From the NCBI GenBank assembly GCA_023159155.1, contig JAJNNX010000017.1, positions 372,001-436,000 on the forward strand: 64,000 nucleotides of DNA, in the 5' to 3' direction. Source of the DNA: Ustulina deusta. Lineage: Eukaryota; Ascomycota; Sordariomycetes; Xylariales; Xylariaceae. Below, one piece after another: positions 32,803-45,321 of this stretch. Under the pieces are notes generated by a model. That model did not search any database, was not told where the DNA came from, and saw only the letters and a list, made by a program, of their open reading frames with translations. The position numbers and the translations under genes are program-made. Each line of letters starts with the position of its first letter. Positions within the stretch are counted from its first letter, which is position 1.

Positions 32803-35353
32803 TTACGCATACTTGATTTTGAATACCCAACAGAATTCATCCTTATCCAACAACGCATCCTTGACCTTAATATTCAACACTTCCCTGCCCTCGCCGCCAC
32901 TCATGTCCCACGCTAGATCCTCGCCGCCCTCCACGGCCAGTAGACTCACCTCGTCGCCCTTTAAAATCGGCAGCGGCGCCGGCACTCCCACAACCCCGTT
33001 TTTAACCACGGGCTTCTCCAAGAACAGCACGTAAAACGCGTCATCGGTCTGCGTAAAGCGCACGTCAAGCCCGTCCCCTACGACCTCCGACCGAGCAAAC
33101 CAAAACGTCGTGTTGAAGAGCGCCTCGCCATGCGCCCGGATCCACCGTCCGGCCGCGCGCAGATTGTCCCGCTCGGGCCGGACAATGGTCCCGTCGGCAC
33201 GGGGTCCGACGTCGAGGAGCAGATTCCCGTTCTTGGCGACGACGTCGACGAGCGTGCGGACGAGCGTGCTGGCATTCATGTACGCGGCGTCGGCCGTCGC
33301 GGCGTTGTACCCGTAGCTGTACGGGTCCATGCCCATGTTGCTCTCCCACTTGCGGGCCTGCGCCGACGCGAACGTCGCGTACTCGGGGGTGTCGAAGTCG
33401 GCCGCCTGCGCGACGCCGCACCGCGAGTTGATCGTCACCTGCCGGTCCGCGGCGCGCGTGGCGGCCCACCACTCCGCCGCGAACACGGCCGTCGCGTTGG
33501 CCGCGCCGATGTCGCACCACATGATGTCCGTCGCGTAGTCGATTGCCAGGATCCTCATCTGCGGCAGCATGACGTCGGCGATGAAGTCGTCGACGGCCAC
33601 GTGGCCCGTGTACGGCTCGACGGCGTCGGTGTACGGGTTGCGGGGCAGTACGCCTGGCCACGAGTTCGTCCCCGGCACCGACGAGGCTGGCAGCTGGTCG
33701 AACCCGTATGGGCCGAAGTCCGGGTTGTACCACTCCGGCAGCGAGAAATACGTTCCGCGCCGGAGAGAGGGCTGGTAGGTGGCGGCGGCGTCGAAGAGTT
33801 CGCGCAGGAGATCGCGTTTCGGCCCGTACTGTGTCGAGGACCGGTTGCTCGTCGAACCCGTGTCGAAAAGGGCGAACCCGTCATGGTGTTTCGTCGTGAT
33901 GACAAAGTACTGCGCGCCGGCGTCCGCGAACAAATCGACCCATTCCTTCGGGTCGAATCGGGATGCTGTGAAGTCCGGGAATGTGTCGTCGTATGCCCAC
34001 TCTGGCCCATATGTGCGCAGTCGGTAGTCATAGAAATCCGAGCTGTCGGCTTGCGGGTGATGTGTAGAATACCACCTGCATGGCATCCTCCTCGTCAGAT
34101 CGTGTGTGTCAAGGGGCACAACTGCGCAGCACGGGGCAGTTAGACTTACCAGAACCATTCCGCGTAACTCTCATACGGTGTTGAGTTTCCCCAGCCCGTC
34201 ACGGCGTATACGCCCCAGTGGATGAAGATACCGAATTTAGCGCCGTCGAACCATTCGGGCGCCTCGTGTCGGGCGAGGTTGTCTAGTTCAGGAGTCCAAT
34301 CCGTCAAGCCGATCTCGACGTCAGGGAATTCAATCTTCTGCCGGTCGGCGTCTCCATCAATAGCCACCGAGACATTCACGGGTGCACCCGGGGATCCCGT
34401 CACGCCGACCTTTACAACCCTTTGATCTCCGGGACAAAGCCTCTTAAGTCTCCCCGGCTTCGTAGTGGCAAAACCCTCCCCAACAAGCGTAACCGTCACC
34501 CCGGATCCAGCAACACATCCGGCCCCAGCATTATTAACCACGACTTCGACGATCTGCTCGCCGACCCCAAACCACTTCTGCGTGGGCCGCACAGCCTGGA
34601 CCGCAACGGCGGCATTCCCTCCCCAAAGCGAGACAGCAAAGACGTGCATCCCGCCATTCCCACCCGCCACATCCGGCAGGGTGACGGCGCGCAGCGTCTT
34701 CCCGGGGAGCAGCGGGGCCGTGCGTTCGAAGATATGGCTCGTGTTCCAATTGACGCCGGCAGGTGTAAAGCGGAACGGGAAGACGATCTCGCCCCTATTC
34801 AGCGTGAGCCAGCTGAACCAGTCGAGGGAGCGCAGCTCGTAGCTCGAGGCCGAGCCGTCGGCGTACGCGAAGGTGACGTTTCCCGCGACCGTGGCGAACT
34901 CCTTGTCGCCAGACACGAGGAACGAGGCGGAGAAGACGCCGCGCGCCGCGGCCTCGGGGATGTCGAGCGTCTGGCCCGCGCACACCACGTTGTCTGGATT
35001 CGCTTCGCCCGTGTACCCCGGGAACGAGTACACGATGCCCGTTGTGCGGGATGTGTAGTATGGTGTGTGGCCGGGGTCTGGCGCGGGGTAGGATTGCCCG
35101 AGGCCGTCGAACGAGACCTCGCCTGGATAAGTCCCGAATGCTTTGCTGTTGAAGGATGAGGATATGTCGATCGGGATTGACTATTCCTTTGTTAGCATCG
35201 ATTTTGGTGGTTTCATTTGCCCCTGGATGCGGTGAATACTTGAGAAATGCCAGGTCACTCAGGAGAAGAATCACATACCTCAGCATAAACAGCGAGAAAG
35301 AGCGAGAACCCCAAAAGGCAGAGCAAAGATAACAACAGCTTATCTGAAGCCAT
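32803..35353 (-). CDS. Secreted alpha-L-fucosidase, GH29
   Basis: Predicted 792-aa protein, exons 35353-35279, 35180-34150 and 34075-32803 (introns 98 and 74 nt). Exon 1 encodes a signal peptide (MASDKLLLSLLCLLGFSLF). Residues ~26-320 form an N-terminal beta-rich region not present in short GH29 enzymes. The catalytic (beta/alpha)8 domain begins near 335: FGIFIHWGVY (His346-Trp347 bind the fucose), KHHDGF at 431-436, YGPKRD, and the nucleophile region DIMWCDIG where D557 is the expected nucleophile; NLLLDVGPRADG follows. The C-terminal ~110 residues resemble a small beta domain. The enzyme removes terminal alpha-L-fucose from glycans such as xyloglucan side chains or glycoproteins, outside the cell. 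Several N-glycosylation sequons (NWT, NRS, NAT, NTT) support secretion. The central exon is very GC-rich. Confidence 0.94.
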
Positions 35354-36539
35354 GATCGATCTCTAGAAGTATAAGCTTTGGCCGATCATCTGAAGCTGTC
35401 AATATTACAGTGAAACTGTACTATCTATATACGGCCATTGTGATTCTCCAGCATCATGACGAACCTAGCACCCCCCCCAAATCCCCGCATTACCGCAACA
35501 AATTCAACACTCTTGTGAGGTAGTATTGTGACCCCAGATGAAGTCCCATTTCTCAGACGCGACCGATGAATCTCGGCGGGGAAATACCCCGAGAATACAA
35601 CCTCGTGGACCCGTTAAATATATAATAACCCGGCGGCCGTGACCGGACAGCGTTCTTCTCGGCTACCTAGTTCATATAGGTGCTAAATCGGTACTCTAAT
35701 ACCCATTTTCCGATGGTTGAGCGAGATACGAGCCTCGACGTAGTGAGCGGATTAAATCGTGCAGCTCTTGGTTGACTCAAAACGGTGCTGGATCATTGAT
35801 TTTGCAATTTAACTAATAATTCTCTTTGGGTTATTACAAGGTCTATAGTCTCCTTTTTCTGTTCAGTCGGGAAGAATGGCTTCTATCCATGCCTAAATTA
35901 TTCTATACATTCTAGCTCTGCCTCCCCTTCTCTCGTATTGATGCTGTATGTGTTGGTCCTGAAATGACGAAGTAGTTCTCATGACTTCTTTGCAGCTACA
36001 GAGGCTTGGCAGTTTTGGCCTTGTGACCGGAGTGGTGAGTTTATGTCCCTCGAGGTAAGGGCTAAGCTTACACAAAGGGGCGCTGAGTAAAGTGTCGTTC
36101 ACAGGTCGTCAGGAGGTTACTCCTATACAGTCGATTCCAGGAACTAATTGTATACTTAGGATAAACAGTGAAGTAAGGAAAGACTAGATACATCGGACAC
36201 ATTCATAGCTATATAGCATCTCCCTCCTTCACCTAACTGCCCGGCTCAACGCTACTCATCTTTTCTGTCGCGGCCCAACGCTCATCTGCGCTTGAGTTCT
36301 TTCGAGCCCCCTTAAGCCAGTTACATAACTTCCTTATGTTATCTGTTCTTCCTTTCTGTGGCGCTGTGTCTTCCCTATTGGGTACTAGACTAGTCAATTC
36401 CCTCCTGGTCTTCCTGCCAGGCGGCATGATTGTTGGTTCGTAACAAGATAGGTAGTGTGGCCGGTAAACATATGCTATAGTAAATAAATCAAAGCATGCC
36501 TTCAACCGAGCAGCTATCCGCCTAAGCTTCTCTTTCAAT
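35354..36539. other. Intergenic, no gene seen
   Basis: 1.2 kb between the fucosidase start and the 3' end of the NLR relic. Includes the fucosidase promoter and a C9 run near 35471. The minus-strand ORF at 36233-36568 overlaps the NLR end in another frame and has no recognisable content. Confidence 0.45.
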
Positions 36540-39117
36540 CTAGCTCGAAAACACATGTGCAGAAGCATCTACATTTGTATGCTCTAGTTCCCACATGTCC
36601 AAGGCTTCTAAGAAAGATAGATAGTTCGGATGATGAGCCCCCAAAATCCTTTGTGCAACCGGCACACATTTCCGCATTAATTCAAGAGCTTCTAACTGTC
36701 GGCCCTGTCCTTTCCATATATAGGCAAGGTTATTCATGCTGGTTAGCGTGTCTAGATGATCCGCTCCGAGTTTCTGCTTGCAAGTTTCTATTACTTCTAT
36801 TTATAGCTTCTCTGCTACATTTTGTCAGCTTTAATACTAATACGCCAATGCTAGATTAGCTATGCTAAATAGCGTATATAAATGATTTGCTCCGAGTTTC
36901 TACTTGCGAGTTTTTATTATTTCTACCTATAGCTTCTCTACCGCTTCTTATTAGCTTTGACTCCAATATATTAATGCCAGATTAGCCATGCTAGCTAGCG
37001 TATCTATATAATCCGCTCCAAGTTTCTACTTGTAAGTTTTTATTATTTTTACTAGTAGCTTTTCTGCTGCCTCTTATTAGTTTTAACTCTAATATATTAA
37101 TACTAGATTAGCTATGCTAGCTAGCATATCTATATAATCCGCTCCAAGTTTTTATTTGCGAATTTTTATTATTTCTACTAGTAGCTTCTCTGCCGCTTTT
37201 TATTAGCTTTAACTTTAATATATCAATACCAGATTAGCTATGCTAACTAGCGTATCTATATGATCCGCTCCGAGTTTCTGCTTGGGAGTTTTTATTATTT
37301 TTACTAGTAGCTTCTCTGCCGCCTCCTATTAGCCTTAATACTAATACGTTAACGCCAGATTAGCCATGCTATTTAAAGTCTCTTCGTGCTCTCTTCCAAG
37401 ACTCTTTATTCGCACTTTCATCGCATCTTCTGCCATCTTCTGCGCCTCATGCCATTGACCCACCATTCGAAGATACCACGCGGTTTTATATAAGACGGAA
37501 GCCCACTCGCGTAATGACGCCTCAACTTTTGGTCGGTGCGCTGCCGCCGATCTGGCGTGCGGCAGGAGCACCCGACTTTTTCCCCAGTTCTCGTATTCTC
37601 CTGTTGGAAGCTGTGCGCAGAGTCGACTAATAAACTCATTCTTCCATCTCTCCTGCTGCCCCTTGGCTTCAAGCCATCGTCGTGTAGCCAGTTGTACTAA
37701 TCCGTGCATTCCAAACATTAATCCATTCTCAGTAATAGAAATGAACGAGTAGTCGCGCAAAGCCGAAATATCGTCCGCGCTAGATTCCGATTCAATCTCT
37801 CCATCGGTACATTCGTCATCATTGCCCCGGTTATCGATATTAGGGCTCTGTTGGCGTTGATTTGATTGAATAAAAGCATCCTTACCTGAAGCCCGCAAAA
37901 GACTCTCAGGGATGCCCTGGCGATCGCAGAAGCTCATAAGCGAAAGCAGATCGGATGCTGATGGTCGGGTGTTACGGATGTGGTCGAACGATAGTTGCCA
38001 TGTGATGATGATCGAATTCTTAGCTTCCTGATCCCGCCGTAGTTGTCCATCTTTGTAATTGAGAAGACTCGCTTTCTTCTGATCGCTCTGCCTAAATTTC
38101 TCGAGGTATTGTCGTATAGAGCAACGCGGGTCTCTCCGCAAGATGTAGGCTGTCGCCTGGACGATTGCCAACGGCATGTATTCGAGCGTTTTGGCAAGAG
38201 TTTTGATACTCTCGATATCCTCCTGCTTGGTTAACTTTCTTAACTTGTTCTGTGCGAGGGCTACCGCATCTGCCTGACTCATAGGCTGGACCGCGACGAT
38301 ATTGCATAATTCGACCAGTTTCAACGCCTCATGCTTGCTTCGGGTCGTGATGAGGATAGATCCATGTTGGCAATGAGGAAGGTACGACGCGAGCGGCTGT
38401 ATACTCTGACCGCCTGAGTCTTTCCGTTGCCCGTCTCCATGGTCGGCCGGGCGATCGAGTAGGAAGCTGGCTTCATCGACGTTGTCGAGGATAAGAACCC
38501 ATTTCTTACTCTTTTCGCTACGAAGCCAGTTGTAGAGCAGTTGGAAGATGTTGCTATGAGTATTCCTCCGTTCAGGTAGCTTGACGTAGTCTGCAATGTC
38601 TCGAAAACTCTGCTCGTAGCGGGCTGCGTTACTCGCGTGGACCCAAAAAACCCACGTCTCGGGTGATCGTTCTCGGATTTGGAAAGCGTATTCAATTGCG
38701 ATCTGCGACTTGCCGACACCACCCAAGCCGACGAGCGCAGTTCGCGAAGCTGACTTGCCGCCTAAGTAGTGGACCTGGTCGAGGACTGTGCCCCGCTGTA
38801 CGAAGTCTTCGTCGCGATTGAAGGGTATGACGGCCGTCGGCTTTGGTGGGGTTTCTGGTCGTTCTGGGTTGGGCTCGTGTCAGCGCTCTATGGCTCATAA
38901 GCTTTAGTAACCTACCTAGCGCGGCGTAGTGATGCTGGGTTACTGTTTAATACAGTCAGAATTGTGGAGGCAAAGCTTGGTAGAGGAATGAAACCCGTGT
39001 CTTAAGCGACTTACAGTTCATCGCAACATCTCCATGGGCAATACCCTGAAACGATTGACTACCATCGGTTACTGACGTATTACCGAACTGCTGTCGCTCC
39101 CGCACAGCTTCCGACAT
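36540..39117 (-). pseudogene. NB-ARC / TPR (NLR-type) protein gene with stop-filled repeat array
   Basis: Exons 39117-39015, 38942-38916 and 38863 onward. The frame ends at TAG 37341-37343, giving 550 aa; ignoring stops it continues in the same frame to 36540 (817 codons). Residues 1-45 include a short fungal NLR leader (GSQSFQGIAHGDVAMN), then PPKPTAVIPFNRDEDFV. The NB-ARC P-loop VGLGGVGKS is at 88-96, Walker B LILDNVD, followed by ILITTRS and MPLAIVQATAYIL; a winged-helix-like region and the first TPR-like helices (SLGREHEETLNSMANLALTY) follow. Fungal NB-ARC/TPR proteins are STAND NTPases linked to non-self recognition. Downstream, five TPR units carry about 20 stops before an intact last unit (LAYIWKGQGRQLEA, HHPNYLSF). 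A truncated product with NTPase and little sensor domain could still be made. The leader exons rest on splice signals and frame. Confidence 0.85.
36727..37356 (-). repeat. Five tandem 126-bp TPR-coding units, mutated by apparent RIP
   Basis: The anchor AGATTAGC(T/C)ATGCT recurs at 36853, 36979, 37105, 37231 and 37357, with a related site at 36727: exactly 126 bp (42 codons) each. On the minus strand each unit once encoded a TPR pair of the type QGRWKEAEKL...GADH. CAA, CAG, CGA and TGG codons have become TAA, TAG or TGA, consistent with C-to-T and G-to-A changes, while length and frame are unchanged. The units are much more AT-rich than the flanking NB-ARC exon. Confidence 0.85.
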
Positions 39118-39498
39118 AGTGAACCTTGGAGGTGTCTAATGAGTGGGCCTGTAAATGAATAGGCGGGTAGATATTCCGACTTTGGTTCCAATTGTTATAT
39201 GGAGTAAACAAATCTACAAAGGATAGCCTTCGAAAACAAGACAATTCTATGGGAGTATTCTGCTGACAATGAGACCGTCTAGCCGCCAATACTACATCCT
39301 TAATCACGTGACTAGCACACTGTATTGGCAGCAATCCTGTAGATAGATGGTTATCTTTCCTTTTTCCCCCTCAACACCTATTGCTGGAGGTTCGCCTCTT
39401 CGCCTCGTGTTAGGTGTAACACTGAGTGCCTATTCTTACAATCAAGATACAAAGACAACCTCGTCCGCGCTTACCACTACGTATAACTATTGAACGCC
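39118..39498. promoter_or_regulatory. Divergent intergenic region (NLR / MFS fragment)
   Basis: About 380 bp between the NLR start and the first ATG of the MFS fragment. The missing 5' half of the transporter is not found here, so a rearrangement boundary probably lies in or just at the end of this stretch. Confidence 0.4.
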
Positions 39499-40506
39499 AT
39501 GGATCCATTAAGCGTCACGGCGATCTTGATAGCCCTCTCGTATGGCGGGACTCGCTATGTTTGGTCAGACTGGCGGGTATTACTACCTCTGATCCTTGGA
39601 TTCGTCGGAGTCGGCGCTTTCGTGTTATATGAGTCGTCACCGTGGTGTGTTGAGCCCGTGACTCCCCTGCGCCTTTTTCAAAATCGAACCTCTGCTGTAT
39701 CTTTCTATCTGACCTTCATACATTCCCTATTGTCTTTCTGGGTGCTTTACTTTTTGCCGGTATATTTCCAAGCCGTCCAGCTCGAGAACCCCAACCGGTC
39801 TGGCGTCCTCCTCCTTCCGACTGCCATCGTCATCATACCTGGCAGCATAGTCGGCGGTGCAGTCTTATCCAGGTTCGGCAAATACCGAATTGTACACTTT
39901 GCTGGCGTCACTTTGATGGCAATAGGCACTGGCACCTTTATCCTTTTCGACCAGAACACCCGCCTTGCTACTTACGCATCCCTTCAGATCGTTGTCGGGC
40001 TCGGGTCCGGTCTTCTGCTAGCCGTACTGCTGCCGGCAGTCCAAGCCGCCTTGACCGAAAAGGACACCGCATTATCAACGGCGACCTGGAGCTTCATTCG
40101 TACATTCGGGACGATATGGGGCGTCTCTGTTCCAGCAGCTGTCTTCAATAACCGCTCGAATGACTTGTCTAGACGGATCGATGACCCCTCTGTGAGAGCT
40201 CTCATCGCTCACGGACAGGCATATTCACATGCTACAAATGATTTTCTGCGATCACTGACGGACCATACGCGAGATCAAGTAGTCAGCGTTTTCAGTGATA
40301 GTCTCAAACTCGTATGGATCGTTGCAACTGCTGTCGCTGGCGCGTCATTCTTGACCATATTTCTGGAAAAAGATATTACGCTACGAAAGAATTTAGACGC
40401 CGAATATGGGCTCGACAATACAAGAGAAAGAAGTGAGAGTGAGATTGAAAAGAGCAGTGGGGCTAAAGAACAAGTTGCGGTGGCTTCAAACACGGCTGAA
40501 GGGTAA
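39499..40506 (+). pseudogene. 5'-truncated MFS efflux transporter
   Basis: An open frame from ATG 39499 encodes 335 residues matching the C-terminal part of a DHA14-type MFS multidrug transporter: SVTAILIALSYGGTRYVWSD is normally mid-protein, followed by TPLRLFQNRTSAVSF, FLPVYFQAVQ and the loop GSIVGGAVLSRFGKYR, then GLGSGLLLAVLLPAVQAAL. About seven or eight membrane helices remain of 14. Roughly 200 N-terminal residues, including the first transmembrane bundle with its conserved loop motifs, are absent, and the upstream 380 bases do not encode them. No intron or stop disrupts the remaining part. It is most likely a truncated pseudogene; expression of a half transporter is conceivable but unlikely to be functional. 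It ends in a polar, charged tail as in intact relatives. Confidence 0.8.
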
Positions 40507-43500
40507 TCTAGATACTCTCACATGCACTATCCAGGTCAACCGGCATTTTTGGTATGCATTATCCAGAGACCTGCCACACTCGCATCGTTGAAGAACAGAA
40601 ATCTGTTTTTGCCAAGGTCAGATTATCAGAATTAGGAGAATAGGGTATTTGCGATTCATATCTGTATCGTATATACGACTGTACTATAACTTAGACTTCT
40701 AAAGATCAATAATCTAACAGCATTACCAAGTACTACCTTTAACGCAAGCCTTCTAACAAACTTTAAGCTATAACAGGAAATAATCAACGATTATAGGCCT
40801 ATTATCGGGAACTGTATTGCTTTTTAGACAATCTTTTTCAGGTGTTGAGCCCTGCTACATCAGTTTGCTTAATCTTTAATGTATTTGAACCGGCCTCTTC
40901 TACCGCAAATATTAGACCGCTCTTCCAGGCCTAAATTTCTTCTGCATACTTTAATAAATATGCCGTTTCGAACATTTGGGATCTACTTAGGTTTTGAACC
41001 AGGCTATATTGGTTGGGCTGCGCGAGAAAACGCGTCTAATGATTATAGGCAGCCATGTCGAGAGGTTTTTAGTCTGCCATCTATCCTTTTGTCTGAATTG
41101 CCTTTTGTATTGGTGCTTGGCTTTATATCGACGGTTAATGGGATGAAAAAAGGCGGTTGAAAAGATATACCATCTTCTACGAAATACTCTTCTGTCTTGC
41201 TTTACCCGCCAATTCAATCCTGACAGTATCTTACGGTAACTTCGCGCACCATATATCAAAGATATGTTACTTAGCACCGCGAATTATGAAACTTATGTTG
41301 AAGGCAGGTGCAGACTGAGTGGGATAGGGGCAAAACCCTAGAATATTGTCAGCTAATGATTCAATGAATTCATACCACTGTACATGTTGCTGTGACTGTC
41401 TGAGGCTACACACAACGTGCTGGGCTAGACAAACAGCTCCTCAATCTGACAAGGCGTTAGCAAATAACAATCCGCTCGTCAAACCGTAGGAATTCTCACC
41501 ATTAATTGGTGAGCCAACAGTTTCGCTCACTGAATGTAGGTAGGCCATGCTTACCTAGGAACGGAACAACGTTCGAAGACCAGTTTAGGCCTAGAACGAT
41601 TCACCTTCTGATAGCTGATCAGAATGTTTAAAATCATACTAGTAGGGCGTTAAAGACTAAGTTAACGCTCGGTAGTCAAGTGGACAATGTGAGTAGGCTT
41701 AGGTATGTGGGAGCACTTGTTCTTATAAGGACAACATAGGCCAAGCCTACCTACGGTAGGTACTCTTCCTAGTACGATCACGTGAATCTTTAGCTGGGAA
41801 ACTAGATGATCAATAATTCACTACACACAAGTTGTATAGCCACAACGTGGCTATGTGACCCCTTAATAAGCCACTTCATCTTAACCCACTCTAAATGCAC
41901 ATTTGTAAGAGCAATATTGTCATTCTGTGCCTTCTGAATCGCTTCTCCAGTAGAAAACATGTGATAAAGCATCTTTCTTATGCAGTACTCAAACCATCCT
42001 AACTCATAGCCAGTAAATACCCTAAGCACAATTGCTTACGCGGATTGGAGCAGCGGAAACCCGGGAACTCATATTCTTCGGAAGAGCTTGTTCTTCTTAA
42101 CATAAAAGCTGATTTGAAAGTTGAACATGTATACACTCTCAGCAAGTGCTGCCCAAAAAACCTTGCAATTCCAACTGTGCACGTAATTAATGCCATCATT
42201 TTTTCACGGGGGGAAGGGCACTCTCAGATACAAGGGCATAGCCAGATCACCAGTGTAGGCCAGTAATTAGAACTGCCCGAATCAAGCTGGCAAGTGAATG
42301 AGGGCTATATTTATATATATATTGTTATAATCTACAAGAATCTTCCTAGTACGAATTCTCAGATTCTACGAGAAAACACTCTATAATTTTCTTTCAGCAT
42401 TACTATTGTCTCTAGAGGTTTGGCTTTTCTTTACCTTTGGGGGCAACCATCTGGTTTGGCGCGCAAACCCAAGAACCTCAATCGCAAGTGGGAGCATCTG
42501 GGTTCATATTGTGTAATTACGTGGTTCTAGTAGGAGAGGAAAACTCGGTCCCAGCTACGCAAGCAAGTAGGTTTTATTACTTGATAATACCTTTGCCATT
42601 CTCATTATTGAAATGCCGAAGAGGCTTCTGTGCCATGTTTGCGTCATTTTAAAACGTGGAGTAGTTAATTCGGCAGTATACCATGGAACAACCAAGATGG
42701 AAAAGCACAGAAATACCATATCAAAAGCGCCCGTCTAGGCGAATAATGGATGTGTCATAACGTATATCTGAATATACATTCACAATCTCTCTGGCAAAAT
42801 CTAAGGAGAATAAAAGCCGATCTGCACGTGTTATACATATTTAAATGGAATGGTGTCGCATTAATCAAATTACTGGGTATTCGCATGCGGCAGCCAACGA
42901 GCCCCGTGACTATCGCGCCGTCCATGCTCAGGGGAATTAATCCGTAGTCCTATGAAGCCAGGCTGTGTGAAGGCCATAACTTCATACTAGCCGATTCCCG
43001 AGAGCCTCAGCAAGGTATTAACGCTAGAAGACAGTCTGTCAGAGCGGACATCTCCCGCACGTCTCCAACCGTGGCGAGAGACTTCATATATAGAATATTA
43101 CAGTTTGAGTGTCTTGCCGTAGCCAGGGCCTCAGTGAGAGTCTCATTAAACGCTCGCATCGTAACAAATCGGCCGAGATTTCCGCCGGGTGACTTGAAAA
43201 CTCACTAAAACCTCAAGGGTTGTCCCCTTCGTTATCATCATGATCAGTCGCTGTCAACACGATTAGGAAACCCACTCTCATGTGTGAGATGGTAATCTGG
43301 TACCTGCAACAAAGATGCTCATAAGGCTAGCTAAATATTCTCTTTCTGAAAAAGACGGAACATTGTAGCACTCGTGTATCTTGTTCTAGCTATAGAATGG
43401 AGAATCCTGCGTGACAAGTCGCCCCCCTCGATATGTACTCCGCAAGGTTACCCACCCTTTGTAAATACGGACAACGTCATGTCGACCACGAAAATGTTAC

Positions 43501-43971
43501 GCATAGTGCCAGGCTGCCGTCCATATTTCCGGACAAGGAATAGAGTAGTCATGATGGCTTGGCGTGTTTACTTAGGGAGTGTCATTGGAAGGTTTAATAG
43601 CCGGGTAAACGAGATACAGCCAGAAGGTGGCCAAGCAGCTCAGCCGATCAATCAGCGTTCGGAACAATGGCAAGCCCGTCTGAAAGGGGCAATTAAATCA
43701 ATCAAGACGTCGAAAGAGGATATCCAATCCAAGTCTTCGGCCAAATTTTGTCGGTTCGGCAGTTCAGGCTTGCTTTGCTGCGCGTCGCATATCACGATGC
43801 ATAAGGATGGCACAACATGAGAGCGTCCCCGGGTTTTTTCTACTTGAACTTCCCTATTCATTGTTCCTTTCTCTAAGCTATAGCCTATAGGAAAGACCAA
43901 GCCACCAGGTGTTCCAGGTCACACATCGATCAGCTCTCACCCATCGAAGTCTAGCCAAAGACAGCTTCACG
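40507..43971. other. 3.5-kb gene desert
   Basis: No gene supported. Frames are full of stops and the sequence is AT-rich, with a relative of the 22819 hairpin element at 41838. A plus-strand ORF 43374-43820 and minus-strand ORFs around 41802-42199 lack recognisable domains. The last ~150 bases form the leader of the DUF1996 gene. Confidence 0.5.
41838..41893. repeat. Hairpin-containing dispersed element, copy 2
   Basis: AGCCACAACGTGGCT, then CCCCTTA and AAGCCACT in the same order and near-identical spacing as at 22819. It is a second copy of the short element, within the gene desert. Confidence 0.4.
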
Positions 43972-45321
43972 ATGCAGCTGACAGCACTCGCTGCCGCCGC
44001 GCTGCTGGCGCAAAATGCCGCAGCTCAATTTAACATGCTACGCTTCGCGTGCTCTCAGCTTGTTGTCGACCGTGTCGACCCCTTAGTAAATCCCGGGATG
44101 ACGTACACACCACATCTGCACCAGATTGTCGGTGGAAACTCGTTCAACGTTACCATGGACCCTACCACCCACGATCTAGCATCCTCGACGTGCACTTCGT
44201 GCTCGTTCAAGCAGGACAAGTCCAACTACTGGACAGCCGTGATGTTCTATAAGGCAAAGAACGGCACATACAAGCGTGTCCCCCAGATTGGCAACGGCGG
44301 CCCCCAGGGCAAGCTCGTCAACAAGGGTGGTCTCGATATCTACTATATTCCCAGCGGAAAAGTCACGGCCTTCAAGAAGGTATGGAGAGGTTGATTCCTG
44401 AGATAAGTTTATGGGCTAATTGGAGTCATAGGGCTTCCGCATGTTGGCTGGTAACGCTGCCAACACCGACGCCAGCAAGACACCCAAGGCCAACATCTGC
44501 CATCGTTGCTGGACTTCTTATACCGACAGCCCTTTCGTGGGTGGTGCTCCTTGCACTGGGTCTGACACCGTAGATATCCCCAATTCAAAGTCTTGCAAGA
44601 TGATCCGACAGACCATCATCTTCCCCACGTAAGTCCCCAGGTGGTGAAAGCGTTTATAGAAAATGTAGGGGAAAAGGAAATGAAGGATAAGAGAGAAGGC
44701 TAAGCTAATACATCCATGTGTATAGATGCTGGGATGGAACGAACCTCGACAGTCCAGACCACCAGAGCCACGTTGCCTATAGCTCGGGATCCGGAGCCAC
44801 AGGCGGCGGTGCCTGCCCCTCGACTCACCCCGTCAAGCTTCCCCAGATCATGTACGAGCTTATGTGGGATACGCACGAGTTCGCCGACTCGGCTGACTTC
44901 CCCACTGATGGTTCTAATCCCTACATCTACAGCATGAACGTCGGGTAAGGAGCTCCTACCCTACCGCAACACAGCGAGTCAGGGGTGTAACGAAACTAAC
45001 CATCTTATTTAGTGGCTCTGCGGCTCACGGAGATTACGTCTTCGGCTGGGAGGGTGACACACTTCAGAAGGCCATGGATAACAGCTGCAACCTCAACACT
45101 GACTGCCCCACGGCCGGTATCACCGCGCAGGCCGAATCCGCCTACAGCGCCTGCACCATGGCGCAGCAGGCTCCCGAGTCGGTCGATGGCTGTAAGTTTG
45201 AATAAGAATACACTTTCCTTGATTATCAGGTCCTCAAAAAAAAAAAAAAGATAGAAGCTGACACATCGGACGTATAGGGCTCAAAGCTCTCCCCATGGGT
45301 GAGATGGCTATCAAGGCATAA
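43972..45321 (+). CDS. Secreted DUF1996-domain protein, 5 exons
   Basis: Predicted 348-aa protein; exons 43972-44379, 44432-44628, 44726-44944, 45013-45191 and 45278-45321, total 1047 nt. The N-terminus is a typical signal peptide (MQLTALAAAALLAQNAAA) followed by QFNMLRFAC. The DUF1996 domain shows its hallmarks: HLHQIVGGNSFN, CTSCSFKQDKSNYWTA, the CWDGTNLDSPDHQSHVAY block and FGWEGDTLQKAMD, with conserved cysteines that should form disulfides. Proteins of this family are abundant in fungal secretomes, often with WSC or cellulose-binding modules; this one has none and ends in LKALPMGEMAIKA. The biochemical function is unknown; a cell-wall or plant-polymer role is suspected from where they occur. 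The final 44-nt exon is supported by frame, splice sites and the conserved ending. No close neighbours share its strand. Confidence 0.93.

Noticed and set aside
33130..34143. 337-codon plus-strand ORF opposite GH29
   Set aside because: Arg/Val/Gly-rich shadow of GC-rich codons; no recognisable protein.
43374..43820. 148-codon plus-strand ORF
   Set aside because: No domain, no splice signals linked to it, AT-rich neighbourhood.
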